Source: Fimbriimonadaceae bacterium
GTDB lineage: Bacteria > Armatimonadota > Fimbriimonadia > Fimbriimonadales > Fimbriimonadaceae
NCBI GenBank assembly: GCA_020849075.1
Contig: JADLGZ010000150.1
Location: forward strand, 1-11,966
Reading direction: 5' to 3'
DNA: 11,966 bases
Positions 1 to 7,067 of this stretch are shown piece by piece (the first letter of the stretch is position 1; each line of letters opens with the position of its first letter). Below the pieces are notes generated by a model, which had not been told where the DNA came from, ran no database searches, and was given only the letters and a program-made list of their open reading frames with translations. The translations under genes and the position numbers were made by a program.

Positions 1-75
1 GGCGGTACCATTGAGCGCGTCTCGCAAGCAGAGTGGGAAGCATCCCACTCCAGCCACGAGACGAGATTGACTTGA
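1..75 (+). CDS. Possible 3' end of an upstream gene (partial)
   Basis: Frame 1 is open from the window edge to a TGA at 73-75 and would encode a 24-residue C-terminus beginning GGTIERVSQAEWE. Length alone is not significant. The reason to list it is that its TGA overlaps a TTG codon at 72-74 (TTGA), the best candidate start of mreB, which would give normal stop-start coupling. No family can be assigned from this stub. Confidence 0.3.
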   Translation, partial: GGTIERVSQAEWEASHSSHETRLT

Positions 76-1085
76 GACTCGTCCCAGAAATCGGCATTGA
101 TCTAGGCACCGCTAATTTGCTCGTCTACCGGCGGGGCAAAGGTATTGTGCTGAATGAGCCCACCGTCGTTGCCATTAGCACGAGTAATGGCAAGGTTCTG
201 GCCGTGGGGATCGAGGCTCGGGAAATGCTCGGTCGAACACCCGGCAATATCAAAGCCATCCGCCCAATGCAGGAAGGGGTTATCGCTGACTACCGAACCA
301 CGGTAAAGATGTTTGAGTATCTTCTGGAGAAGACCTGCGGTTCTCGTCGATTTTTTAAGCCGGTGGTTCTGGTATGCGTGCCGAGCGGGGTCACGAATGT
401 GGAACGCCGGGCGGCTATCCAAGCCGCCAAGGCAGCGGGTGCCGGCCAGGCCATGACGATCGAAGAACCGATGGCGGCCGCAATCGGTGCCGGCCTTCCA
501 ATTAGCAGCCCGGGTGGCAATATGGTTGTTGATATTGGCGGCGGCACAACGGACATCGCGGTGATTTCGCTGGGAGGGATCGTGCTCAGTGAGAGCATTC
601 GTGTGGGTGGAAACAAGCTAGATGAGGCCATCATCCGCCACATTCGAAACACGTACAATCTACAGATCGGTGAACCGACTGCTGAGGAGGTGAAGGTTAA
701 GATCGGATCGGCCTTCCCACTGGAGCAGGAGTACCGCATGGAGATTCGCGGGCGAGATCTGGTGGCTGGTCTACCCAAGACGGTCGAGATCAGTAGCGAG
801 GAGATTCGGGATGCCCTCAGTGATCCCGTTCGAGAGATTGCCGAGAAACTTTGTCAAGTGCTGGAAGAGACCCCTCCTGAATTGAGTAGTGACATTATTG
901 AGCGGGGCATCGTCTTGACAGGTGGAGGTGCCTTGCTAAAGGGTCTAAACCAACTGTTGCAAAGTGTGACGGATATTCCCGTACACGTGGCCGATAACGC
1001 AATGAATTGCGTTGCCGTAGGGACAGGACGTGCCCTTGAACACCTTGACCAAATCCGCGCGAGCGGCGCCGTGAGCGATATCTAA
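72..1085 (+). CDS. mreB: Rod shape-determining protein MreB
   Basis: MreB is a bacterial actin homologue that forms membrane-bound filaments and guides peptidoglycan synthesis in the lateral wall. The sequence has the phosphate-1 motif IGIDLGTANLLVY near the N-terminus, then GKGIVLNEPTVVAI, VCVPSGVTNVERRA, EEPMAAAIGAGLPI, the phosphate-2 motif VVDIGGGTTDIAV, and the adenosine motif GIVLTGGGALLKG. These are all in normal order and the protein is about 337 residues, the usual length. I chose TTG at 72 because it places the phosphate-1 motif 7 residues from the start, as in short MreB proteins, and overlaps the stop of an upstream open frame. GTG at 33 (350 aa) is the alternative, and an in-frame TGA at 12-14 excludes anything longer. 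No mreC or mreD follows. The next gene starts inside the stop codon (TAATG). Identification is very secure; the start is not. Confidence 0.95.
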   Translation: MRLVPEIGIDLGTANLLVYRRGKGIVLNEPTVVAISTSNGKVLAVGIEAREMLGRTPGNIKAIRPMQEGVIADYRTTVKMFEYLLEKTCGSRRFFKPVVLVCVPSGVTNVERRAAIQAAKAAGAGQAMTIEEPMAAAIGAGLPISSPGGNMVVDIGGGTTDIAVISLGGIVLSESIRVGGNKLDEAIIRHIRNTYNLQIGEPTAEEVKVKIGSAFPLEQEYRMEIRGRDLVAGLPKTVEISSEEIRDALSDPVREIAEKLCQVLEETPPELSSDIIERGIVLTGGGALLKGLNQLLQSVTDIPVHVADNAMNCVAVGTGRALEHLDQIRASGAVSDI

Positions 1086-1576
1086 TGATGAAGTTTGTCC
1101 CCGTCATCCTTTTCATTGCGACAGTCGCCACCGGGCTAGCCAAGGACACCCCAATGACGCAGGCTGAGGCTGACCATTCGATTCGGAAAGCGTGCACTCA
1201 TTTGAAGCAAGTATTGGGCCTACCGGATGCCAAGGTTACGGTTTCTACATCTTCGGCACCGCTAAATAGAGAGCAGTTCTTAGACCGACTGACAGTACTG
1301 TTTTCCTATATCAAGCCAAAGATACGACAAAACGTACGCCCTTCAAGTCTAGAGATCAAGGGGCTTGCTACTGGCCTCTCAGTGCCGCGCGAGAAAACAT
1401 TGAGATCCCTTGTGAACTTTGGGTTGGTCTCGCCCGATAGTCTGCTCGTTAAGACGAACCAAACACGCTTTACACCGCGAGAGTTTGGTCAGATTCTGGG
1501 TGGCTTTCTTGCCAGGACTATGGATATCACGATGGTGCTAGATCCAAAGTATAGTCCTGAATTGATGCCAGATTAG
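1085..1576 (+). CDS. Small exported protein of unknown function, SLH-like segments
   Basis: The 163-residue protein starts with ATG at 1085, sharing one base with the mreB stop; a second ATG follows directly. Residues 1-19 form a clear signal peptide (MMKFVPVILFIATVATGLA, then K). The mature part has two segments that vaguely resemble halves of S-layer-homology domains: one around LNREQFLDRLTVLF, and a clearer one containing VNFGLVSPD and then TRFTPREFGQILGGFLAR. These follow the SLH pattern of a helix, 'GLI', then 'F-P-R-E-F/A-x-x-L-x-R'. I do not recognise a family. Coupling to mreB suggests an envelope role, possibly binding wall polymer, but this is inference. The SLH reading is weak because the aromatic and acidic positions at the start of true SLH repeats are missing. 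Confidence 0.75.
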   Translation: MMKFVPVILFIATVATGLAKDTPMTQAEADHSIRKACTHLKQVLGLPDAKVTVSTSSAPLNREQFLDRLTVLFSYIKPKIRQNVRPSSLEIKGLATGLSVPREKTLRSLVNFGLVSPDSLLVKTNQTRFTPREFGQILGGFLARTMDITMVLDPKYSPELMPD

Positions 1577-1595
1577 CCTCATATTGGCATACGTT

Positions 1596-1624
1596 TTGCT
1601 CCAAAGTATTGTACAAAGTACATT
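1596..1624 (+). promoter_or_regulatory. Possible promoter of the metallopeptidase unit
   Basis: A TACATT hexamer at 1619-1624 lies 9 nt before the ATG at 1634. A poor -35 candidate (TTGCTC, 1596-1601) is 17 nt upstream of it. The intergenic gap is only 57 nt and no ribosome binding site is visible, so the transcript would start within a few bases of the ATG. Read-through from mreB is also possible. Confidence 0.3.
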
Positions 1625-1633
1625 GGATTTGCT

Positions 1634-4351
1634 ATGAACCACACGTTATTGCCTCGCCGCAGCCTCTCACTCGTTGCCAGCATCCTTGTTGCAGGCGCGT
1701 CCCATGCCCAGTCTTGGCACGTACGGCCCATCTCCGAACCGCCTGCGTCCCAAGTTAATCCGGTGATGCAATGGGTCAAGGAGTACGAGACAGCTGAAGT
1801 TTCGTACAGCGAACTTCGGGCCGCCCTAAGGAACGCGCCGAAGCAACTGTTTGGCTTGAGCGAGCAGCCCGGGGTTGAACTGTTGCTTCCGACTCCAACC
1901 GGTATTCAACGCTTTCATGTTTGGGAAAATGACCTCCTGAGCCCCAGGGTTCAGGCTACGGTTCCCGGCCTTCGGACGTTTAGCGGACAAGGAATTGATG
2001 ACCCAAGCGCGTCTGTTCGGTTCGAATTCGGCTACGGGAGCTTTCGGGCGATGATCATGGGAACCGATGGTTACACCTTCATTGAACCCATGAAGTTCAA
2101 GAATGATGGAACGTACTTCTTCTACGATCGAAAGAACTCCATGCGGCAGCCGGGGTGGTTCTGCAAGACGGAGGATAAGGGGAACACGCTCCCGTTCTTC
2201 GATACCCAGCAGGGAAGCACGGGCTTCGAAGGACAACGCAATACAGGGACAAATCTTTGGACGTTCCGGCTCGCCCTAAATTGCACAGCCGAGTACTACA
2301 CAGCTGCCGGCGGTACGACAACGGCGGCTGTATCTCGCATGACGACTTCTGCAAATCGAGTTGATGGAGTTTATGAGAAGGAAATGGCTATTTCCCTCAA
2401 CTTGGTCTTAGCTAAGGTTTTCACAAATCCAGCGACCTTTGCCAATAACAATGGCGGCACAATGCTTGGCCAGAATCAAACGCAATGCGACCTTGATCCC
2501 GGTAATGCAAACTACGATATAGGTCACGTCTTCAGCACCGGTGGTGGTGGTATTGCCGGGCTAGGTGTCGTTGGGATCACGGGCAACAAGGCCCGGGGGG
2601 TTACCGGCAGTCCAAGCCCCGTGGGCGATTCCTTTGACATTGACTACGTGGCCCACGAAATGGGGCACCAGTTTGGTGGCGACCACTCCTTCAACGGAGT
2701 AACTGGTAGCTGTGGTGGTGGTAACCGAAACCGAGCGACGGCTTGGGAACCCGGCAGCGGCAGCACGATCATGGCGTACGCGGGCATTTGCGGATCGGAG
2801 GACGTTCAGCCCCATTCTGATCCGTATTTCCACGTCGGCAATATCATTGAGATCTTGCCCTACCGAGTCGCCGCTCGCGGTGGTGTCTCATCCGCAACTA
2901 CCAACATCGTTCCGGTGGTCAACGCAGGGTCTGATTATACTATCCCGCCCAATACGCCATTTAAGCTGACGATGTCAGCAACCGACGGCAACAGCGACCC
3001 CCTAGTCTTCCAATGGGATGAATTGGATGTACCAGCCTCGGGAACGGCAAATCAAGGTTCAACAACGGCGACGACGACAAATACGTCGCGTCCCCTTTTC
3101 CGGTCGTACAATCCAACAACCAATCCCACCAGGTACTTCCCGAGTCAAGGCTTGGTGCTCGCGAATAACTTTACGCATCAGCATGAATTTGTTCCGAATG
3201 TGGCTCGTACGATGATTTTCCGAGCCGTAGCCAGGGACAACCGAACAACGGGAGGCGGTACCGCCTGGGATTCGGCCGTGATCACGGTAAGCGGAACTTC
3301 AACCTTCGCCGTATCCTCACCGAACACCAACATCACCTGGAATCGCAATAACTTGTTTAATGTGACTTGGAATACGGCTAATACAACGGCAGCACCGTTC
3401 AATACGAGCCAAGTGCGGATCTACCTGAGCACGAACAGCGGAGGTAGCTACTTTACGAATCCGCCGACGGCTACCCTATTGGCAACAACGGCGAACGACG
3501 GTTCAGAAACCGTCAGTATGCCATTGAATACGCCAGGTGGATCGACCGCCCGAATCTTTGTTGAGGCAGTAGGGAATGCATTTTTTGACGTTTCCAACGT
3601 GAACTTCACGATCTCCACTACTAACGCGACGCCGACCTTGGCGGCGATTGCCAACCAGACGATTAATGAAATGTCGCTTTGGACATACTCAATGGTCGGG
3701 AGCGACACAGATACAGCACAGTCTCTCGCCTACAGCTTGGTCAGTGGACCAACAGGGATGTCGGTTAATGCTGGTTCCGGTCAGATAAGTTGGACTCCGA
3801 CAGAGGCACAGGGCCCAGGATCGTATCCAGTAACCGTAAGGGTTAGTGACAATAACCAACCGACGCCGGCCGTAGCCGATCGGTCGTTCACGATCAATGT
3901 CCTTGAGGTTGGAAGTACGGTGACCGGTACAGTTAACTTCAACAGCTATATTCCATCTGAAGTCGGCAAGCAGGTATTAGTCCAGGTCGGCCCAAATGGC
4001 AACTCGTCTATCTTGGAAAGCGGAACTGTGACCCTGGGGAGCGGTAATAGCTTGAGCTATGTCTCGAACCTGCCAAATGGCACCTATCGCGTGTATGTAA
4101 CGAGAAACTACTACCTGCGACGCCGGATATCGAATGTCGTCCTTACGTCGGGAAGCAGTGTCAATGCCGGCACCTTCAACCTGATCTGTGGTGATGCCGA
4201 TAACTCGGGTGAAATTGACGCCGCTGACATTGACGTCGTCATCTCGAACTTTGGCAATTTCACCGACCCTGGTGACATTGATGGAAGCGGGGAAGTTGAT
4301 GCAACGGATATTGATTTAGTGATCGCGAATTTTGGGTCTGTAGGCGACTAG
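1634..4351 (+). CDS. Secreted reprolysin-like (M12B) zinc metallopeptidase with Ig-like and dockerin-like C-terminus
   Basis: The 905-residue exported protein starts at ATG 1634. Residues 1-25 are a signal peptide (cleavage after SHA, before Q26), and a propeptide-like region runs to about 200. The catalytic domain (about 205-420) begins at TNLWTFRLALNC and contains NRVDGVYEKEMAISLNLVL, typical of bacterial reprolysin-like proteins. The zinc motif HEMGHQFGGDH (H341, E342, H345, H351) is complete, and the Met-turn TIMAYAGIC (M380) is present, so it should be an active endopeptidase. Beta-rich modules follow: a PKD/Ig-like segment (about 424-555), another beta domain (about 557-660), a putative-Ig domain starting TPTLAAIANQTINE (about 666-760), and a small beta-sandwich (about 762-850). 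Two Ca-binding loops end the protein, GDADNSGEIDAADID (853 on) and GDIDGSGEVDATDID (880 on), each with a trailing helix ending in NFG. The stop overlaps the next start (TAGTG). The natural substrate is unknown. Confidence 0.92.
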   Translation: MNHTLLPRRSLSLVASILVAGASHAQSWHVRPISEPPASQVNPVMQWVKEYETAEVSYSELRAALRNAPKQLFGLSEQPGVELLLPTPTGIQRFHVWENDLLSPRVQATVPGLRTFSGQGIDDPSASVRFEFGYGSFRAMIMGTDGYTFIEPMKFKNDGTYFFYDRKNSMRQPGWFCKTEDKGNTLPFFDTQQGSTGFEGQRNTGTNLWTFRLALNCTAEYYTAAGGTTTAAVSRMTTSANRVDGVYEKEMAISLNLVLAKVFTNPATFANNNGGTMLGQNQTQCDLDPGNANYDIGHVFSTGGGGIAGLGVVGITGNKARGVTGSPSPVGDSFDIDYVAHEMGHQFGGDHSFNGVTGSCGGGNRNRATAWEPGSGSTIMAYAGICGSEDVQPHSDPYFHVGNIIEILPYRVAARGGVSSATTNIVPVVNAGSDYTIPPNTPFKLTMSATDGNSDPLVFQWDELDVPASGTANQGSTTATTTNTSRPLFRSYNPTTNPTRYFPSQGLVLANNFTHQHEFVPNVARTMIFRAVARDNRTTGGGTAWDSAVITVSGTSTFAVSSPNTNITWNRNNLFNVTWNTANTTAAPFNTSQVRIYLSTNSGGSYFTNPPTATLLATTANDGSETVSMPLNTPGGSTARIFVEAVGNAFFDVSNVNFTISTTNATPTLAAIANQTINEMSLWTYSMVGSDTDTAQSLAYSLVSGPTGMSVNAGSGQISWTPTEAQGPGSYPVTVRVSDNNQPTPAVADRSFTINVLEVGSTVTGTVNFNSYIPSEVGKQVLVQVGPNGNSSILESGTVTLGSGNSLSYVSNLPNGTYRVYVTRNYYLRRRISNVVLTSGSSVNAGTFNLICGDADNSGEIDAADIDVVISNFGNFTDPGDIDGSGEVDATDIDLVIANFGSVGD
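4190..4348 (+). other. Dockerin-like paired Ca-binding loops (metallopeptidase C-terminus)
   Basis: Two 12-residue loops of the pattern D-x-D-x-S-G-E-x-D-x-x-D (first residues D854 and D881) are each followed by a hydrophobic helix ending in NFG. This matches dockerin type I/EF-hand-like repeats. Classical dockerins bind cohesins; no cohesin domain is encoded in this window, so the partner is unknown. Confidence 0.7.
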
Positions 4352-5457
4352 TGACTTTTCGGGGATTCGGTTTCACCACAGGCATGTGGCTGAGCGGACT
4401 CTGCTGGGGGCAGGTCCTTCAATCCGAAGGATTTGAGTCCTTTACAACTGGGGAGCTTCAAGGGCAAGCCGGATGGCTTGCCCTTCCAGGCGGGAGCCTG
4501 TTTGACGTGATGCCGGGCATGGTCGAGGTTACGACGCTCATGGCTAAGTCTGGGGCTAAGAGCGTTCGCTTGCGGTCCGATCTTCTCGTCAACGGTGAAT
4601 CCCTATTTGCGTTCAAACCTCTGGGTACTCCTGTGGGGAATTCGAGTAGCCTCGTCATTTGTGACTTCTGGATGGCCTCGCAAGGTAGCGCAGCGGCGCG
4701 CTTTGGTGGTGCAAGCTACAGCTCCACCGGTGACTTTCTGGCTTCAGTGACAGCTGAGGCAGAGCAGGGGTCGGTGATGGCAAGCTGGCTATCTACTCCC
4801 GTGGGAACGATAGTCCCCCAGAACTGGAACCGAGTGACGGTGGTCCACAATATGGCTGCCAATCAGGTTGTTGCCTACATGAATGGTCAAGGCCTAGGGT
4901 CGGTGTCAGGGAACTTTCTCCCCGCTAACTTTAGTGACATGGACTTCTATGCCGACGGGGGAGGAGCTTCTCAGTCATTCTTCGACGATATTTCGATCGA
5001 AAAGACGGGCCTTGGCGTGATTCGAGGACATCTTGAGTTGGGCGACTATATCGCCCCACCTCAAGGTGTTCCAACAGAAGTCAGCATCAATGATGCGGCT
5101 ACTGGATCTCCCATCTTGGTGTTGCCGCTCTTACTTAGGGCAGACGGCATGATTTCCGTCAGTACTGGTTTGCGCGGAACGTTCGATGTTCGATTCAAGC
5201 CTTGGCACTGGGTCTCAAAGACTTTCAACAATGTCGAGATTAGCGACTTGGGAGCCCACTTCCTGGACTATTCAGCAACCAATGGGGATGCCGATGGATC
5301 TGACGAAGTTGACGCTGCTGACATTGATGCGGTGATTTCAGCATTTGGTCTGACTGGCCTCCCCAACAATATCCGAGAAGATGTTGACGGTTCCGGTGAG
5401 GTTGATGCCGTTGACATTGATATTGTCATTGGGAACTTCGGCGCCGCCGGCGACTAA
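4351..5457 (+). CDS. Exported lectin-like beta-sandwich protein with dockerin-like C-terminus
   Basis: The 368-residue protein starts at GTG 4351, inside the TAG of the metallopeptidase gene; ATG 4384 (residue 12) is a less likely alternative because it would cut the signal peptide. Residues 1-20 read as a short signal peptide (R4, then FGFTTGMWLSGLCWG, cleavage near G20). Residues about 21-215 (SEGFESFTTGELQGQAGW, ending in SFFDDISIEKTG) have the pattern of concanavalin-A-like/LamG beta-sandwich domains common in surface proteins; no catalytic residues can be assigned. Residues about 223-310 are a second beta-sandwich like the one near the end of the upstream protease. The C-terminus has two Ca-loop units: GDADGSDEVDAADID at 312 and DVDGSGEVDAVDID at 344. 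In the first, the usual glycine at loop position 6 is Asp. Its role is probably surface attachment or polymer binding alongside the protease; this is inference. Confidence 0.85.
   Translation: MTFRGFGFTTGMWLSGLCWGQVLQSEGFESFTTGELQGQAGWLALPGGSLFDVMPGMVEVTTLMAKSGAKSVRLRSDLLVNGESLFAFKPLGTPVGNSSSLVICDFWMASQGSAAARFGGASYSSTGDFLASVTAEAEQGSVMASWLSTPVGTIVPQNWNRVTVVHNMAANQVVAYMNGQGLGSVSGNFLPANFSDMDFYADGGGASQSFFDDISIEKTGLGVIRGHLELGDYIAPPQGVPTEVSINDAATGSPILVLPLLLRADGMISVSTGLRGTFDVRFKPWHWVSKTFNNVEISDLGAHFLDYSATNGDADGSDEVDAADIDAVISAFGLTGLPNNIREDVDGSGEVDAVDIDIVIGNFGAAGD
5284..5454 (+). other. Dockerin-like paired Ca-binding loops (lectin-like protein C-terminus)
   Basis: This is the counterpart of the doublet in the upstream protein, with loops starting at D313 and D344 and shared wording DEVDAADID / GEVDAVDID. 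The linker between the loops is longer than in the upstream copy. The first loop carries S-D-E in place of S-G-E, which may alter calcium binding. The two doublets are clearly related by duplication or a shared module source. Confidence 0.65.
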
Positions 5458-5641
5458 TCCCCTTGGGGTCATCTTGAGAAGGTAGATCCTTGGGCTGCAC
5501 CATCTCGACCTCCTTTCCATTCCAACTCGGAACCGGGTTATTGATGTCCTTGTGGTGGCTCAATGCTTTGCGCACGGCGTTGCGAACCTTCTCATTGACG
5601 GCTTCAACGTTCTCGAAGTCCAGTTTCTCAGGTTCATTCAT
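5426..5641 (-). CDS. Small partner protein of zeta-like kinase (putative antitoxin, function unknown)
   Basis: I place the start at ATG 5641-5639, giving 71 residues, because this ATG overlaps the TGA of the upstream kinase gene as ATGA; GTG at 5653 would add four residues. The protein is charged and soluble, with no signal peptide. It has a helix-forming segment (NEKVRNAVRKALSHHKDIN) followed by PVPSWNGKEVEMVQPKDL. From memory, small ORFs with a pattern like 'aL.rHk..g.pv..W.dGkvv.v.Pe.l' often follow bacterial zeta-toxin-family genes, and this one fits. Its role is not established to my knowledge; it could be an antitoxin or regulator, though it does not look like epsilon or PezA. The tail (SRRRRRSSQ) overlaps the 3' end of the convergent lectin-like gene by 32 nt and may not be conserved. 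Confidence 0.7.
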   Translation of the reverse strand: MNEPEKLDFENVEAVNEKVRNAVRKALSHHKDINNPVPSWNGKEVEMVQPKDLPSQDDPKGISRRRRRSSQ

Positions 5642-6225
5642 TGAGGCATCCACTGCTGGGCAATCCGATGATATTTCTGCGACTGAGGGCTCGCTTTTAC
5701 CTCAGATCCACGACCCCAAGCGATCAGTCTCGGATCGGCGATACTCGAATTATCGTACACTTTCCAGGTGTCCACGAGGGGTTGGTAGGTTGAAAAGAAA
5801 AGTTCGATGCCTGCGCGATACCGACGGCGGATCGTCTCTTCCGGAACATCGTGACCGCCCGCGCGCACCCGAGCCTTGACACGTTCCACCGCCAGATCGT
5901 CACTTGGCATATACAAGAACAAGAGATGACATTCAAAGCCCCATTCGCGGAGTCGCGCGATACGGGGGGCGAGTTTCTTGGTAGCGAGCGTCGTTTCAAT
6001 CGCAAAATCCTTCCGATCTCGCTCGAGCTGCTCCATTCGTGAAATCAGGATTCTTCCCGCCCTGAGATCAGCGGTGGTGCTATGTTGGCCGCTAAGTTCT
6101 TGGGCGATCATGTCGGCATTGATGAAACTCATGCCTTCGGGCAGGAGGAGCTCGGCGCATGTGCTTTTCCCCGACCCATTTGGGCCGGCGATGATCACAG
6201 CCTGAGGGTGTTCGGATGGAGCCAT
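5638..6225 (-). CDS. Zeta-toxin-family P-loop kinase
   Basis: The 195-residue protein starts at ATG 6225. It has a Walker A motif GPNGSGKST (residues 14-22, K20), an FINADMIAQELSG segment with D38 in the place of the zeta catalytic Asp, FAIETTLATK (E77), and the C-terminal signature GHDVPEETIRRRYRAG (124-139), then YQPLVDTWKVYDNS. This order and length fit the stand-alone zeta-toxin/AAA family. Studied zeta and PezT toxins phosphorylate UDP-N-acetylglucosamine or related sugar nucleotides and block wall synthesis. Many family members have no proven toxin activity, so substrate and toxicity here are inference. The start lies 31 nt inside the end of the upstream prenyltransferase gene, and the 3' end overlaps the small partner gene (ATGA). 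It therefore looks like the third gene of a four-gene operon. Confidence 0.88.
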   Translation of the reverse strand: MAPSEHPQAVIIAGPNGSGKSTCAELLLPEGMSFINADMIAQELSGQHSTTADLRAGRILISRMEQLERDRKDFAIETTLATKKLAPRIARLREWGFECHLLFLYMPSDDLAVERVKARVRAGGHDVPEETIRRRYRAGIELFFSTYQPLVDTWKVYDNSSIADPRLIAWGRGSEVKASPQSQKYHRIAQQWMPQ

Positions 6226-7064
6226 AGATCAAGGACAGCAAATAGAAATACGCCGATTGAGACATATCCGTTCAGGGTGAAAAAGGCGATGTTAACTTTG
6301 CTGAGGTCGTGCGACTTTACAAGGCTTTGCTCATAGGCCAAGAGAGCGGCTGCAAAGCCTACGCCGATCAGATAGAAAACCCCAGTGTCAAATAGGATGC
6401 CTGCGGATACTAACGAGATGACGGTGACAACGTGGCACAGGCGACTGATCAACAATGCTCTCGAGCGACCAAACCTTGCCGGAATGCTTTGCAAGCCGTG
6501 ATCGCGGTCGAAGTCGTCGTCCTGAAGCGAGTAGATGATGTCAAAGCCTGCCGTCCAGCAGGTCACCGCAACGGTCAGGGCTACAATGGCTGGATTAAGG
6601 CTGCCCCGGACGCCAATCCATGCTGCCGCCGGGGCAATGCCTAGACTGAACCCCAGAACAAAGTGACAAAGCCACGTGAACTTCTTTGTTAGGCTATAGC
6701 CCAGCGTGAACAATAGGGCGACCGGGGAGAGGATCAAGGCAAGCGGATTGAGCATCGCCGCGGCACCAAGGAACAGCAGAATCGAAATCGCGAGGTAAAG
6801 GTTAGCGGTACGAAGAGCGAGAAGGCCTGCCGGAATGGCCCGCATGGACGTTCTCGGGTTTTCGGAGTCAATATGTCGGTCCGCGATGCGGTTAAAGGCC
6901 ATTGCGGCAGTTCGGCAGCTGACCATCGCGATCACGATCCACAAGAACTTGTCCCAGCCTGGCCAACCATGGGCGGCCCACATCATTCCGATCATCGCGA
7001 AGGGGAGGGCGAAGATTGAATGCTCAATCTTCACCATCTCAAGGAAGGTGCGAAGGGACTTCAC
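6195..7064 (-). CDS. ubiA: UbiA-family prenyltransferase (4-hydroxybenzoate/MqnP-like)
   Basis: This 289-residue integral membrane protein has about eight or nine hydrophobic segments. UbiA-type enzymes join a polyprenyl diphosphate to an aromatic acid in quinone synthesis. Both Asp-rich Mg-diphosphate sites are present: N58-x3-D62-x3-D66 (NRIADRHIDSENPRT) and D182-x3-D186 within DIIYSLQDDDFDRDHGLQSIP. The wording of both motifs is that of the UbiA-like subgroup that includes MqnP of the futalosine menaquinone route, more than of E. coli UbiA. MqnP is therefore my favoured role, but no other mqn gene is in view. The start is GTG 7064, 3 nt after the phosphatase stop; ATG at residue 10 is possible but would remove conserved N-terminal sequence. 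No ribosome binding site is visible. Its 3' end overlaps the kinase gene by 31 nt. Confidence 0.9.
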   Translation of the reverse strand: MKSLRTFLEMVKIEHSIFALPFAMIGMMWAAHGWPGWDKFLWIVIAMVSCRTAAMAFNRIADRHIDSENPRTSMRAIPAGLLALRTANLYLAISILLFLGAAAMLNPLALILSPVALLFTLGYSLTKKFTWLCHFVLGFSLGIAPAAAWIGVRGSLNPAIVALTVAVTCWTAGFDIIYSLQDDDFDRDHGLQSIPARFGRSRALLISRLCHVVTVISLVSAGILFDTGVFYLIGVGFAAALLAYEQSLVKSHDLSKVNIAFFTLNGYVSIGVFLFAVLDLWLHPNTLRL

Positions 7065-7067
7065 GCG

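Noticed and set aside
290..778. 162-codon minus-strand open frame inside mreB
   Set aside because: It is antisense to conserved MreB motifs and has shadow-like composition (Ser/Pro/Arg/Met-rich).
4390..4410. Possible lipoprotein signal (LSGLC) in the lectin-like protein
   Set aside because: The residue before Cys is Leu, not Gly/Ala/Ser, so it does not fit a lipobox; an ordinary signal peptide cut near G20 is preferred.
5459..5468. Palindrome CCCCTTGGGG after the lectin-like gene
   Set aside because: It has no loop and no following T-run, so it is not a credible terminator; it also lies within the coding sequence of the small minus-strand gene.
5490..5879. 129-codon plus-strand open frame
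   Set aside because: It is antisense to the zeta-like kinase and its partner; the kinase frame has complete motifs.
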